A stretch of DNA of 64,000 nt from Amycolatopsis nalaikhensis. Lineage in GTDB: Bacteria > Actinomycetota > Actinomycetes > Mycobacteriales > Pseudonocardiaceae. The DNA lies in assembly GCF_030264295.1 (NCBI RefSeq), contig NZ_CP127173.1, positions 4,471,501 to 4,535,500 on the forward strand, in the 5' to 3' direction. Made by a program: the position numbers and the translations under genes. Position 1 is the stretch's first letter. Each line of letters begins with the position of its first letter. Below are positions 9,672-18,454 of the stretch, piece by piece. Under the pieces are notes generated by a model that worked only from the letters and a program-made list of their open reading frames with translations, was not told the origin of the DNA and did no database searches.

Positions 9672-10448
9672 GTGAGTGTGCGCTCCTTCTTGTCCGACGT
9701 CGTGTACAGCGCCTACGGCAGGCGCCTCATCCAGCAAGCCGCGGGGCGGCACCCCCGGCACATCGCCATCATGCTCGACGGCAACCGCCGTTGGGCCCGT
9801 GAAGCGGGCTTCACGGACGTTTCGGACGGCCACCGGGCCGGGGCGAAGAAGATCGCCGACTTCCTGAGCTGGTGCCAGGAGGCCGAGGTCGAGGTCGTCA
9901 CCATGTGGCTGCTCTCGACCGACAACCTCAACCGGGACCCGGACGAGCTCACGCCCCTGCTGAAGATCATCACCGACGTCACCGACGAGCTCGCCGCGCC
10001 CGGGACGCCGTGGCGGCTGCGGATCGTCGGCGCCCTCGATCTGCTACCCGCCGAAGTGGCCAAGCGACTCAGCGAAGCCGCCGCGCGCACCGAGGGGCGG
10101 ACCGGCATGGAGGTCAACGTCGCCGTCGGTTACGGCGGGCGCCAGGAAATCGCGGACGCCGTGCGCAAGCTGCTGCTCCAGCACGCCGACGAAGGCACCA
10201 CGATTCACGAGCTCGCGAAAATCCTCGACGTCGACCACATCTCCGAGCACCTCTACACCTCGGGGCAGCCCGACCCGGATCTCATCATCCGCACCTCCGG
10301 CGAGCAACGGCTTTCCGGATTCCTGCTCTGGCAGTCCGCGCATTCGGAATTCTGGTTCACCGAGGCGTATTGGCCCGCGTTCCGGCGGGTCGACTTCCTG
10401 CGCGCCATGCGCGACTACGCCTGGCGCCACCGCCGGTTCGGATCCTGA
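9672..10448 (+). CDS. uppS: Short-chain cis-prenyltransferase (Z-farnesyl/undecaprenyl diphosphate synthase family)
   Basis: 258 residues of the UPP synthase family. Signatures are HIAIMLDGNRRWAREAGF (catalytic Asp about residue 36), DGHRAGAKKIADFL, WLLSTDNLNRDPDEL, VNVAVGYGGRQEIADAVR and the C-terminal DLIIRTSGEQRLSGFLLWQS followed by SEFWFTEAYWPAFRRVDFLRA. It condenses isopentenyl diphosphate with an allylic diphosphate in cis configuration. The mycobacterial counterpart next to hemolysin III makes omega,E,Z- or Z,E-farnesyl diphosphate, so this copy may feed polyprenyl phosphate synthesis rather than make the final product (inference from synteny). The start is the GTG at 9672. Confidence 0.92.
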   Translation: MSVRSFLSDVVYSAYGRRLIQQAAGRHPRHIAIMLDGNRRWAREAGFTDVSDGHRAGAKKIADFLSWCQEAEVEVVTMWLLSTDNLNRDPDELTPLLKIITDVTDELAAPGTPWRLRIVGALDLLPAEVAKRLSEAAARTEGRTGMEVNVAVGYGGRQEIADAVRKLLLQHADEGTTIHELAKILDVDHISEHLYTSGQPDPDLIIRTSGEQRLSGFLLWQSAHSEFWFTEAYWPAFRRVDFLRAMRDYAWRHRRFGS

Positions 10449-10461
10449 GAACCCGGGAAAC

Positions 10462-10499
10462 GCCGAAGGGCCCCGGAGCGAACTCCGGGGCCCTTCGGC
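10462..10499. terminator. Bidirectional terminator hairpin
   Basis: A 17-bp perfect stem (GCCGAAGGGCCCCGGAG and its complement) with a CGAA tetraloop lies between the convergent uppS and small secreted protein genes. Confidence 0.8.
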
Positions 10500-10507
10500 A
10501 ACCGCAC

Positions 10508-10756
10508 TCAGTGGTGGTGGTGCTCCAGCGAGTGGAGGATCAGCGCCGGGGTGGTGGCGATGCCCGTGTAGGCACCGGCGACCAGGGAGGCCGCACCGTA
10601 GCCCAGGGCGCCGCCGCCCTCGATGAACGTGGCGTACGCGTCGCCGAACGTCGGGTCCGGGGTGCCCGTCGTGTCGCCCGTCGCGGCGAACGCGGTGCTG
10701 CCCACCATCATCAGGCCCGCAGCGGTGGCGGCGACGAAACCAGCCTTCTTCAGCAC
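10508..10756 (-). CDS. Small secreted protein of unknown function
   Basis: 82 residues: a Sec signal peptide (MLKKAGFVAATAAGLMMVGS, cleavage likely after TAFA) followed by a short, Gly/Ala-rich mature part with a second hydrophobic stretch (GALGYGAASLVAGAYTGIAT) and an unusual C-terminus ending EHHHH. The start GTG 10756 is chosen because GGAG lies 8 nt upstream; an in-frame GTG at 10765 would overlap that site. The mature protein is about 60 residues and may sit at the cell surface. It is not a family I recognise. Confidence 0.6.
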   Translation of the reverse strand: MLKKAGFVAATAAGLMMVGSTAFAATGDTTGTPDPTFGDAYATFIEGGGALGYGAASLVAGAYTGIATTPALILHSLEHHHH

Positions 10757-11379
10757 TTCGCACACTCCTAGGTAGAACTGTTGGGATCCGGGGCACCGGG
10801 GGTCCGGTGGTGTGTCCCGCAGCCAGAAAATTACTCGCTTATCCGGCGTCCCGTCCGCCGCGTAAGCCCATTGTGTGAGCCGTGTGCAGGCGCTTTCACT
10901 CGGACCGGTTCGATTCCGGTCGCGGAAAATGCGTCGGGGAACCGAACGTGGTAAAAGCTCTTCAGTCGATCTTGTGAATACAACGGGTCAGCAATTCCCG
11001 GTAAGATCATTCCGCCGTGGGTGTATCGATCGAGAGTGTCGTCACGCACGGTGATCGTCACGTCCCGCTGATGTCGGACGACCGACAGTGAGGTGACGAT
11101 CTGGCGAATCACCGTGTTGGCTCCCTGCGCGATCCGGCATTCGTGGGTACCTTCCGAGATGAGGGCGCGCGTTCCGTGCGGGTCCTCGCGGGAGGCCCTG
11201 GTCGTGACGGTGATCGAGGGGGCGGCTAAGCCGCCCACGAGACGCACGAGGGGGCCGGCACCCGGCCCTCGTGGCCGCGCCACCTGACCCACCGGTCAGA
11301 GGGAGTGGTCCAGCCAGGGAGGTGCCCGGCCCAGCGAGTGCGGGCGTGAGGTGCACACGCCCTCGAGGGAGATGCCGTC
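10757..11379. other. Intergenic region, no confident gene
   Basis: This 623-bp stretch separates the divergent small secreted protein and phoH2 genes. The part near 10820-11050 is distinctly A+T-richer than the rest and probably holds promoters and leaders. A reading frame on the minus strand (10831-11292) has mixed third-position composition and no recognisable product, so I do not call it. A T-arm-like motif at 10904-10920 is discussed under rejected items. Confidence 0.5.
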
Positions 11380-12775
11380 GTGACTGCGCAGCGTTTGCCC
11401 CGTAAGGCCTCTGGCCACTCTTCGACCGGTGCCGTTCCCGGCCCGGGGAAAGCCTCGACCTCGCCCGAATCCCAGCAGCACATGTACGTGCTCGACACGT
11501 CGGTCCTCTTGTCGGACCCGTGGGCGGTCACCCGCTTCGCCGAGCATGCCGTCGTGCTTCCGCTGGTCGTCATCAGTGAACTGGAGGCGAAGCGCCACCA
11601 CCCGGGAGCTCGGCTGGTTCGCCAGGGAGTCCCTGCGCATGCTCGACGACCTGCGCCGGCAGTACGGCAGGCTCGACGCGCCGCTCCCCATCGGGGACCA
11701 CGGCGGCACGCTGCAGGTGGAGCTGAACCACTCGGACCCGTCGGTGCTCCCGTCGGGGTTCCGGACCGACTCCAACGACCACCGCATCCTCGCCTGCGCG
11801 CTCAACCTCGCGGCCGAGAACCAGGCGGTCACGCTGGTGACGAAGGACATCCCGCTGCGGGTCAAGGCCGGGGCCGTCGGTCTCGAGGCGGACGAGTACC
11901 GCGCGCAGGAGGTGACGCCGTCCGGCTGGACCGGCATGGCGGACGTCGACGTCCAGCAGGAGGTGCTGGACGCGCTGTTCGGCGGCAGCACCGTCGACCC
12001 CCTCGAGTGGGGCATGGACGAGCTCGCCGAACTGCCCTGCCACACCGGGCTGCGGCTGCTCGCGGGCAGCTCCAGCGCGCTGGGGCGGATCACGGCGGAC
12101 AAGCGCATCCGGCTGGTCCGGGGCGACCGCGAGGCGTTCGGCCTGCACGGTCGCAGCGCCGAGCAGCGCGTCGCGCTCGACCTGCTGCTCGACTCCGACG
12201 TCGGCATCGTGTCGCTGGGCGGCCGGGCCGGCACCGGCAAGTCGGCGCTGGCGTTGTGCGCCGGGCTCGAGGCGGTGATGGAACGCCGTCAGCACCGCAA
12301 GGTCGTGGTGTTCCGGCCGGTCTACGCGGTCGGCGGCCAGGACCTCGGCTACCTGCCCGGGTCCGAGAGCGAGAAGATGCAGCCGTGGGCGCAGGCGGTG
12401 TTCGACACCCTCGGCGCGCTGGTCAGCCAGGACGTCCTCGACGAGGTCTTCGACCGCGGCATGCTCGAGGTGCTCCCGCTGACCCACATCCGCGGCCGCT
12501 CGCTGCACGACGCGTTCGTGATCGTCGACGAGGCGCAGTCACTGGAACGGAACGTCCTGCTGACGGTGCTCTCGCGGCTCGGCACGGCGTCCCGGGTGGT
12601 GCTCACGCACGACGTCGCCCAGCGCGACAACCTGCGCGTCGGCCGCCACGACGGCGTCTCGGCGGTGATCGAGAAGCTGAAGGGCCACCCGCTGTTCGCG
12701 CACGTCACGCTGACGCGCTCCGAGCGGTCACCGATCGCGGCCCTGGTCACCGAAATGCTGGAGGACCACGGCTGA
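11380..12775 (+). pseudogene. phoH2: PhoH2: PIN-domain/PhoH ATPase, interrupted by one extra base
   Basis: The GTG at 11380 (GGGAG ribosome-binding site) opens a frame with a PIN-type ribonuclease start, MYVLDTSVLLSDPWAVTRFA and VVISELEAKRHHP. At about 11607-11613 (cccggga) the frame must shift by one base to continue ELGWFARESLRMLDDLRRQY to the stop at 12775. The C-terminal half is the PhoH ATPase: Walker A GGRAGTGKSALAL, VVVFRPVYAVGGQDLGYLPG, Walker B AFVIVDEAQSLER and LTHDVAQRDNLRVGR. Intact PhoH2 proteins couple an RNase PIN domain to an RNA-helicase-like PhoH ATPase. The gene is otherwise undamaged, so a sequencing error is plausible. The mycobacterial orthologue Rv1095 fits the synteny. 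Confidence 0.85.
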
Positions 12776-12782
12776 CGTAGCG

Positions 12783-12830
12783 GGTCGTGAGCGTTTAGGG
12801 CGGTTCTAACCGCCCTAAACACTCACGACC
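12783..12830. terminator. Long bidirectional terminator palindrome (GTCGTGAG family)
   Basis: Two 23-nt arms with one mismatch and a 2-nt CT loop sit between convergent phoH2 and guaB1. The arms begin GGTCGTGAGCGTTTAGGGCG. The outer GTCGTGAG/CTCACGAC ends recur at 47652-47697 and 52802-54278. Confidence 0.8.
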
Positions 12831-12834
12831 GCGG

Positions 12835-14274
12835 TCACCAGCCCGAGGGGAGGGGGCGGCCCTCCGCGAAGCCTGCCGCCGACTGGACGCCCAGCAGCGC
12901 GCGCTCGTGGAACTCCTCCAGGGTGCGAGCGCCCGCGTAGGTGCACGAAGAGCGGACGCCGGAGCCGATCGAGTCCAGCAGGTCCTCGACGCCGGGGCGC
13001 TGCGGGTCGAGGGACATCCGCGACGACGAGATGCCCTCCTCGAACAGCGCCTTCCGCGCGCGGTCGAAGACGTTGTCCGTGCGCGTCCGCGCGCCCACGG
13101 CGCGCTTCGACGCCATCCCGAACGACTCCTTGTACGGCCGTCCCTGCTCGTCGAACCGCAGGTCGCCGGGGGATTCGTAGGTGCCGGCGAACCACGAGCC
13201 GACCATCGCCGCCGACGCGCCGGCGGCCAGCGCGAGCGCGACGTCGCGCGGATGGCGGACGCCGCCGTCGGCCCAGACGTGCTTGCCCAGCTCGCGCGCG
13301 GCGGCCGCGCAGTCGGCGACCGCGGAGAACTGCGGGCGGCCCACGCCGGTCATCATCCGGGTCGTGCACATCGCGCCCGGCCCCACGCCGACCTTGACGA
13401 CGTCGGCGCCGGCCTGGATCAGGTCGCGCGTGCCCTCGGCGGTGACCACGTTCCCGGCGACCACCGGGACCTTCGGAGACACCGACCGGACAGCCTTCAG
13501 CGCCGCGATCATCTTCTCCTGGTGGCCGTGCGCGGTGTCGACGACCAGCACGTCGACGCCCGCGTCGAGCACGGCTTCGGCCTTCGAAGCGACGTCGCCG
13601 TTGACCCCGACCGCGGCCGCGACGCGCAGCTTGCCCGCGTCGTCGACCGCCGGCGTGTAGATCTCCGCGCGCAACGCGCCGACAGCGGTCAGCACGCCCG
13701 CGAGGCGGCCTTCGGCGTCGAGGCCGAGCGCGAGCTGGGCGCCGTGGCTGTGGAGCTGCTCGAACACCTCGCGCGGCGGCGTCGTGAGCGGGACCGCGAC
13801 GGCCGCGGGCTGCGCGACGTCGGCGAGGCGCGCGAAGCGGTCGACACCCGCGCAGGCCGCTTCGTCGACGATGCCGACCGGGCGGCCTTCGCCGTCCACG
13901 ACGACGACCGCGCCGTGGGCGCGCTTGTGGACAAGGTTGAGGGCGTCGGCGACCGCGTCGCCGCCGGTCAGCACCAGCGGGGTGTCCCACACCGTGTGGC
14001 GGCTCTTCACCCAGCCGACGATCTCGGCGACGGCGGAGCTGTCCACGTCCTGGGGCAACACCACCAGGCCCCCGCGCCGGGCGACGGTCTCGGCCATCCG
14101 GCGGCCGGCGACCGCGGTCATGTTCGCGACCACGATCGGGATCGTCGCGCCGGTGCCGTCCGCGGTGGACAGGTCGACGTCGAAGCGGGACTCCACGTCC
14201 GAACGGTTCGGCAGCAGGAACACGTCGTCGTAGGTCAGGTCGTGAGCGGGCCGGTGGCCGTCGAGGAAACGCAC
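12835..14274 (-). CDS. guaB1: GuaB1-type IMP dehydrogenase/GMP reductase family enzyme
   Basis: 479 residues starting MRFLDGHRPAHDLTYDDVFL at GTG 14274; the longer open frame upstream is rejected because it would overlap the divergent DUF309 gene. It has the IMPDH/GMPR barrel: NMTAVAGRRMAETVARRGG, a CBS-domain insert (~95-210), VDTAHGHQEKMIAALKAV, GNVVTAEGTRDLIQAGADVV, the catalytic loop GVGPGAMCTTRMMTGVGRPQ with its Cys, ADGGVRHPRDVALALAAGAS and GMASKRAVGARTRTDNV. Actinobacterial GuaB1 has been reported to act as a GMP reductase (GMP to IMP, purine recycling) rather than a true IMPDH; I assign it to that subgroup by overall sequence character. Confidence 0.88.
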   Translation of the reverse strand: MRFLDGHRPAHDLTYDDVFLLPNRSDVESRFDVDLSTADGTGATIPIVVANMTAVAGRRMAETVARRGGLVVLPQDVDSSAVAEIVGWVKSRHTVWDTPLVLTGGDAVADALNLVHKRAHGAVVVVDGEGRPVGIVDEAACAGVDRFARLADVAQPAAVAVPLTTPPREVFEQLHSHGAQLALGLDAEGRLAGVLTAVGALRAEIYTPAVDDAGKLRVAAAVGVNGDVASKAEAVLDAGVDVLVVDTAHGHQEKMIAALKAVRSVSPKVPVVAGNVVTAEGTRDLIQAGADVVKVGVGPGAMCTTRMMTGVGRPQFSAVADCAAAARELGKHVWADGGVRHPRDVALALAAGASAAMVGSWFAGTYESPGDLRFDEQGRPYKESFGMASKRAVGARTRTDNVFDRARKALFEEGISSSRMSLDPQRPGVEDLLDSIGSGVRSSCTYAGARTLEEFHERALLGVQSAAGFAEGRPLPSGW

Positions 14275-14342
14275 GAGTCCCCAGACTACGGGGCAGTCCG
14301 GGAGACGGCGAACGCGGCCGGGCCCGTGGGAGGATCGGGGGC

Positions 14343-14810
14343 ATGAGCCGCCGCGACCGGGACGCCGAGGGACGGGCACGCAACGCACGGCCGCGCGACG
14401 GCCTCGGCCGCCCGCTGCCGTACGGCGCCGACGGCGTCGAGCGCCAGCCGGAGGGCATCGAGCGGACGCCGTCGCAAACGCTTGCGGAGGCGCAGCGGCT
14501 GCTCGACGACGGCAAGCCGTTCCACGCGCACGAGGTCTTCGAGGACGCGTGGAAGTCGACCGACGGCTCCGACCGCGAGCTCTGGCGCGGCCTCGCGCAG
14601 CTCGCGGTCGGCCTGACGCACGCGGCGCGCGGCAACGTCGTGGGCGCGGTGTCGCTGCTGGAGCGGGGCTCGGCGAACATCGAGCCGTTCCGGGGTGATC
14701 CGCCCCACGGCATCGACGTCGCCGGGCTGCAGGAGTGGGCGCGGAGCCTGGCCGAAGAGGCGAAGCGGCGGGTGCGGGTGACCCCGGCCCCGCCGCGGCT
14801 GACCGGCTAG
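14343..14810 (+). CDS. DUF309 domain-containing protein
   Basis: 155 residues. The core LAEAQRLLDDGKPFHAHEVFE followed by WKSTDGSDRELWRGLAQLAV and LTHAARGNVVGAVSLLERG is the DUF309 fold, a small helical family with a conserved HAHEVFE motif that may bind a metal. The N-terminal 40 residues are basic and probably disordered. Function is unknown. Its stop TAG (14808-14810) interlocks with the stop of the convergent MBL gene in a CTAG tetranucleotide. Confidence 0.85.
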   Translation: MSRRDRDAEGRARNARPRDGLGRPLPYGADGVERQPEGIERTPSQTLAEAQRLLDDGKPFHAHEVFEDAWKSTDGSDRELWRGLAQLAVGLTHAARGNVVGAVSLLERGSANIEPFRGDPPHGIDVAGLQEWARSLAEEAKRRVRVTPAPPRLTG

Positions 14811-15431
14811 GGCTGCTCCCAGCCGCTCGACGCCGCCTTCTCCGCGCCGAGCGTCGTGCCGTCGCCGTGGCCGGTGTGCACCTTGGTCGTGTCCGGCAGC
14901 GTGAACAGCTTCTCGCGGATCGACTTCACGATGGTCGGGTAGTCCGAATAGGACCGTCCGGTGGCGCCGGGCCCGCCGTTGAACAGGGTGTCGCCGGTGA
15001 ACAGCACACCCAGCTCCGCCGCGTACAGGCAGACCGCGCCCGGCGCGTGACCCGGCGTGTGGATGACGCGGAAGCTCGGTGCCGGCGACGGTGAGGACCT
15101 GCCCGTCGGCCAGCTCGCCGTCCGGGGCGCGGCCGGGGTGCGTCAGGTCCCAGACGACCCGGTCGTCCGGGTGCAGCAGGATCGGGGCGCCGGTCGCGTC
15201 GGCGAGCTCCGGGGCGGCGTTGACGTGGTCGTTGTGCGCGTGGGTGCAGATGATGGCCAGCAGCTTCCGCTCGCCGACGACGTTTTCGATCGCCTTCGCG
15301 TCGTGCGCCGCGTCGATGACGACCACCTCCGAATCGTCACCCACGATCCACACGTTGTTGTCGACGTCCCAGCTGCCCCCGTCGAGCTGGAACACACCGG
15401 AGGTCACCAGGTTCTGCACGATCGCCGTCAT
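14807..15431 (-). pseudogene. MBL-fold metallohydrolase (glyoxalase II-like), interrupted by one extra base
   Basis: The ATG at 15431 opens MTAIVQNLVTSGVFQLDGGS and reads through the metallo-beta-lactamase motif CTHAHNDHVNAAPELADATG to GQVLTVAGTEL. At about 15069-15074 one extra base breaks the frame; removing it gives RVIHTPGHAPGAVCLYAAEL and VLFTGDTLFNGGPGATGRSY, then VHTGHGDGTTLGAEK and the stop at 14807. All metal ligands (THAHNDH, the His of TPGHAPG, the Asp of TGDTL, the His of TGHGD) are present when joined. The product would be a ~207-residue hydrolase, in family terms often a thioester hydrolase (glyoxalase or mycothiol-linked). It is divergent from the flavin oxidoreductase gene across a region with two operators. 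Confidence 0.8.
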
Positions 15432-15467
15432 GCGCCCGACCCTAATGCTCCGCGGGCGGGTCGACGA

Positions 15468-15512
15468 CATACCGACGGTATGCTACTTTCGGGTAATCTT
15501 ACTGTCGGTAAG
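15468..15512. promoter_or_regulatory. Two copies of a TetR-type palindromic operator
   Basis: CATACCGACGGTATG (15468-15482) is a perfect palindrome with 7-bp arms. CTTACTGTCGGTAAG (15498-15512) is the same site with one arm mismatch. The centres are 30 bp apart, about three helical turns, in the divergent control region between the MBL and OYE-type genes. YTACCGNCGGTAR-like sites are typical of TetR-family repressors (family knowledge); no regulator gene is adjacent in this window. Confidence 0.65.
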
Positions 15513-15528
15513 TTCGAGGAGTGCCGCG

Positions 15529-16749
15529 ATGACCGCGACCCGGGAGCTCCTGGCGGAGCCGCTCAAGCTGCGCTGCGGCGCCGTCCTGCCGAACCGCCTG
15601 GTCAAGTCGGCGCTGAGCGAACAACTCGGCGACCGGCGCAACGCGCCGACGCGGAAGCTGTACGAGCTGTACCGCACCTGGGCCCGCGGCGGCGCCGGTG
15701 CGTTGATCACCGGGAACGTCATGGTCGACCCGGCCGCGCTCGGCGAGCCGCGCAACGTCGCGGCGACCCCGGACGCCGACGTCTACCGGCCGTGGGCGAG
15801 CGCGGTCGACGGCACGGACACGCGGCTGTGGGTCCAGCTGAACCACCCGGGACGGCAGAGCCCGCGGTACCTGTCGCGCGAACCCGTCGCGCCGTCCGCG
15901 GTGCCCTTCGGCGATCGAGGCGTGCGCACCGCCTTCGCCGCTCCGCGCGCCCTGACGAGCGAAGAGATCGAAGCCATCATCGAACGCTTCGGCGTCGCGG
16001 CGCGCACGTTCGTCGAAGCGGGCTTCGCGGGCGTGCAGATCCACGGCGCGCACGGCTACCTCGTCTCCCAGTTCCTGTCCCCGCTGACGAACCTGCGGAC
16101 CGACGCCTGGGGTGGCGACGCCGTCCGCCGCCGCCGGTTCCTGCTCGAAGTGGTGCGGCGCGTGCGCGCGGCCGTCGGCGACGGCGTCCCGGTGTCGGTC
16201 AAGCTCAACAGCGCGGACTTCCAGCGCGGCGGCTTCACCGAAGAGGAGTCGCTGCAGGTCGTCCACGCCCTCGGTGAAGTGGGCATCGACCTGCTGGAGG
16301 TTTCCGGCGGCACGTACGAGAAAGCCGCGATGATGGGCTCCGGCCGCGCGAGCACCGTCGCGCGCGAAGCGTACTTTCTGGACTACGCCGCGAAGGCGCG
16401 CGAAGTGTCCGACGTCGCCTTGATGGTCACGGGCGGCTTCGCGACGCCCGACGGCATGACGGACGCGTTGCGCTCCGGCGCGCTGGACGTCATCGGGCTC
16501 GGCCGGCCGCTCGTCGTCGACCCGGGTCTGCCGGCGCGACTGCTCGGCGGCGAGGACGTCGAAGCCGAACGGCGGTGCCCGAAGACCGGCATCCGGCTGG
16601 CCGACAGCCTTCTCGAGATTCAGTGGCACACCCGCCAGATGCACCGGATCGCCGCCGGGAAGCCGGTCGACCGCCGCGGCGCGCTGCCGACGCTGGTGCA
16701 GGCCGGGCTGACCGACGGGCTCAACGCGTTCCGACGCGTCCGCGGCTAG
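15529..16749 (+). CDS. NADH:flavin oxidoreductase, old yellow enzyme family
   Basis: 406 residues from ATG 15529 (GAGGAG seven bases upstream; the longer open frame upstream runs through the operators and is rejected). OYE-barrel segments: LKLRCGAVLPNRLVKSALSE, LWVQLNHPGRQSPRYLSREP, LTSEEIEAIIERFGVAARTF, the catalytic GVQIHGAHGYLVSQFLSPLT, NLRTDAWGGDAVRRRRFLLE, VSVKLNSADFQRGGFTEEES and VTGGFATPDGMTDALRSGAL. It binds FMN and reduces an alkene or enal using NAD(P)H; there is no C-terminal Fe-S/FAD module, so it is not a full 2,4-dienoyl-CoA reductase. Probably repressed through the two operators upstream. Its stop interlocks with the convergent Pr6Pr gene in CTAG. Confidence 0.9.
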   Translation: MTATRELLAEPLKLRCGAVLPNRLVKSALSEQLGDRRNAPTRKLYELYRTWARGGAGALITGNVMVDPAALGEPRNVAATPDADVYRPWASAVDGTDTRLWVQLNHPGRQSPRYLSREPVAPSAVPFGDRGVRTAFAAPRALTSEEIEAIIERFGVAARTFVEAGFAGVQIHGAHGYLVSQFLSPLTNLRTDAWGGDAVRRRRFLLEVVRRVRAAVGDGVPVSVKLNSADFQRGGFTEEESLQVVHALGEVGIDLLEVSGGTYEKAAMMGSGRASTVAREAYFLDYAAKAREVSDVALMVTGGFATPDGMTDALRSGALDVIGLGRPLVVDPGLPARLLGGEDVEAERRCPKTGIRLADSLLEIQWHTRQMHRIAAGKPVDRRGALPTLVQAGLTDGLNAFRRVRG

Positions 16750-17381
16750 GCGGGCTCGAGCCTGCTGACGCGGCGGTCGTAGAGGAACGCGCCCGCGGCG
16801 AGCGCGGTGAAGAACAGCCCGATGAAGACGCAGTTCACGGCCACCTGGCCGTAGCCGAGCGCGCCCGCGTCGACGAACGGGTACGGGTAGAAGCCGGTGA
16901 GCGCGCCGCGCGGCAGCGTGAAGGTCAGCCAGAGCAGCGGGTACAGCAGCGACCACCACACCGCGCGCCAGGTCAGCGTGCCGCGCGGGCCCGCGAGGAG
17001 CCAGCCGAGCACGAACACCAGCGGCGTCACCTTGTGCAGCACGGTGTCGGCGAACAGCGGCAGCCCGTGCAGGTCGACCAGCCCGGCGAGCGCGACCTGG
17101 TAGACGATGCCGGTCACGATGATGCCGACCAGCGCGTCGAGCCACAGCACGGTGAACAGCCGCCCGCGCGCGACGCCCAGCGCGACCACCGCCGACGTCG
17201 CGGCGACCAGCAGGTTCGAGTCGATCGTGAAGAAGCAGAACAGGTTCGCGACCCGGCCCGCCACCGTCGTGAACCGGCCGGTGGTGTCGCCCGCGGTCGC
17301 GACCACCTGGGCGACCAGGCCGGTCAGCGCGACCAGCGCGGTGATCGCGAACCAGGCGCGGGTGAGCTTCTCGCTGCGCAT
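16746..17381 (-). CDS. Pr6Pr family integral membrane protein
   Basis: 211 residues from ATG 17381 (MRSEKLTRAWFAITALVALT). Six hydrophobic segments are visible. Family features are GRVANLFCFFTIDSNLLVAA, LHKVTPLVFVLGWLLAGPRG and LTGFYPYPFVDAGALGYGQV. This family (Pr6Pr, six-TM, related to FAR-17a/AIG1-like proteins) has no defined function in bacteria. No operon partner is visible. Stop codon TAG overlaps the OYE-type gene's stop. Confidence 0.85.
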   Translation of the reverse strand: MRSEKLTRAWFAITALVALTGLVAQVVATAGDTTGRFTTVAGRVANLFCFFTIDSNLLVAATSAVVALGVARGRLFTVLWLDALVGIIVTGIVYQVALAGLVDLHGLPLFADTVLHKVTPLVFVLGWLLAGPRGTLTWRAVWWSLLYPLLWLTFTLPRGALTGFYPYPFVDAGALGYGQVAVNCVFIGLFFTALAAGAFLYDRRVSRLEPA

Positions 17382-17469
17382 CGCCGCAGAATACCCGCGG
17401 GTAGTTCCACTGTGGACCACTCGATCGGGGCGCGCCCGTCACCCGGTGCGGGTCCTATCCTCGGCGGCG

Positions 17470-18273
17470 ATGGACGGCGAACGCAGTCCGGGGCGGCGCG
17501 GGCGGGTCGCGCTCGGCCCCGCGGAGGACACCGGGCCGGTCGGCGCGTTCGCGCGGCGGCTGTGGGAGCTCAAACGCGCGGCGGGCGACCCGTCCTACGA
17601 CCGGATGCGCGACGAACTCGGCGCGCTGGCGTCCAAGTCCGCGCTGTCGGCGGCCGCGCGGGGCCGGCACCTGCCCAGCTGGGAGACCGCCTGGGAGTTC
17701 GCGCGGGTTCTCGCGGTCGGGGTGCTGGGCCAGGACGAGACGTCCGCGCGGCTGGAGTGGCGGAGCCACTGGGAAAAGGCCCGCGAACCGGAAGCGCCCG
17801 AGCCGTCGCCGCGACGCCGGTGGGCGGCCTACGGGCTGGCCGCGACCGTCGCCGTCGTGCTGGTGGTGGCGCTCGCGCTCGTGTTCGGCGGCGCGTTCCG
17901 CACCGAGGTGCCCGCGGGCACGGGCGACGTCTCCGAGTTCGTCGCCGACGTCACGGTCCCCGACGGCACCCCGGTGCCCGGGGGCAGCACGTTCGTCAAG
18001 ACGTGGGAGCTGCGCAACGCCGGATCGGTCGGATGGATCGGCCGGTACCTCAAGCGCTCGGGCTCGTTCGGCGGGCCCGACGAATGCGTGACGCCGGACC
18101 GCGTGCCGATCCCGTACACGGCGCCGGGCGAGCACGTGCGGATCTCCGTCGAGGTGCGGGCGCCGTCGTCGCCCGGGCACTGCCAGGTCTACTGGAAGAT
18201 GGCCGACTCCGAAGGGCACCTGCTGCTGCCCGACGCCCGCGCGGTGTTCTTCTCGGTGCGGATCGTGCCCTGA
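17470..18273 (+). CDS. Membrane-anchored HTH protein with extracellular NBR1-Ig-like domain
   Basis: 267 residues from ATG 17470. Residues ~20-95 resemble a cytoplasmic XRE-like helix-turn-helix (GAFARRLWELKRAAGDPSYD, LASKSALSAAARGRHLPSWE, TAWEFARVLAVGVLG). One transmembrane helix follows (YGLAATVAVVLVVALALVFG, ~119-140), and the remainder is an Ig-like domain of the NBR1 central-domain type (FVADVTVPDGTPVPGGSTFV, KTWELRNAGSVGWIGRYLKR, PGEHVRISVEVRAPSSPGHC). Known: the NBR1-Ig fold binds proteins in eukaryotes. Inferred: a one-piece transmembrane sensor or scaffold. It lies 181 bp upstream of two secreted-protein genes in the same direction. Confidence 0.75.
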   Translation: MDGERSPGRRGRVALGPAEDTGPVGAFARRLWELKRAAGDPSYDRMRDELGALASKSALSAAARGRHLPSWETAWEFARVLAVGVLGQDETSARLEWRSHWEKAREPEAPEPSPRRRWAAYGLAATVAVVLVVALALVFGGAFRTEVPAGTGDVSEFVADVTVPDGTPVPGGSTFVKTWELRNAGSVGWIGRYLKRSGSFGGPDECVTPDRVPIPYTAPGEHVRISVEVRAPSSPGHCQVYWKMADSEGHLLLPDARAVFFSVRIVP

Positions 18274-18454
18274 ATTTGGCTTTCCCGGCCCGGTGGCCAT
18301 TGCGCTGACCTGCGCGGACGATCTTCGTTTGGCTTGCGCGCGGCGACGGCCGGTGCACGTCTTCCCCGGCGCCGCGGGCGGTCCCTAACGTCGGCGGTGC
18401 CCGGAATCGCCGGGCGAATCCACTGCACATCATCGGGGTGGGGAAAGGAAATCC

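Noticed and set aside
10508..10530. C-terminal LEHHHH resembling a vector His-tag
   Set aside because: Only four histidines, natural stop and natural flanking terminator; the gene has host composition and its own signal peptide, so this is not cloning-vector contamination.
10904..10928. T-arm-like sequence (ACCGG-TTCGATT-CCGGT) followed by CGCGGAAA, suggesting a tRNA
   Set aside because: No complementary 5' acceptor strand (TTCCGCG), D-arm or anticodon arm exists at the required distance upstream; the match is a chance hairpin.
10831..11292. 153-codon minus-strand frame upstream of phoH2
   Set aside because: Third-position composition is mixed, the product matches no family I know, there is no ribosome-binding site, and it covers the likely promoter region of two divergent genes.
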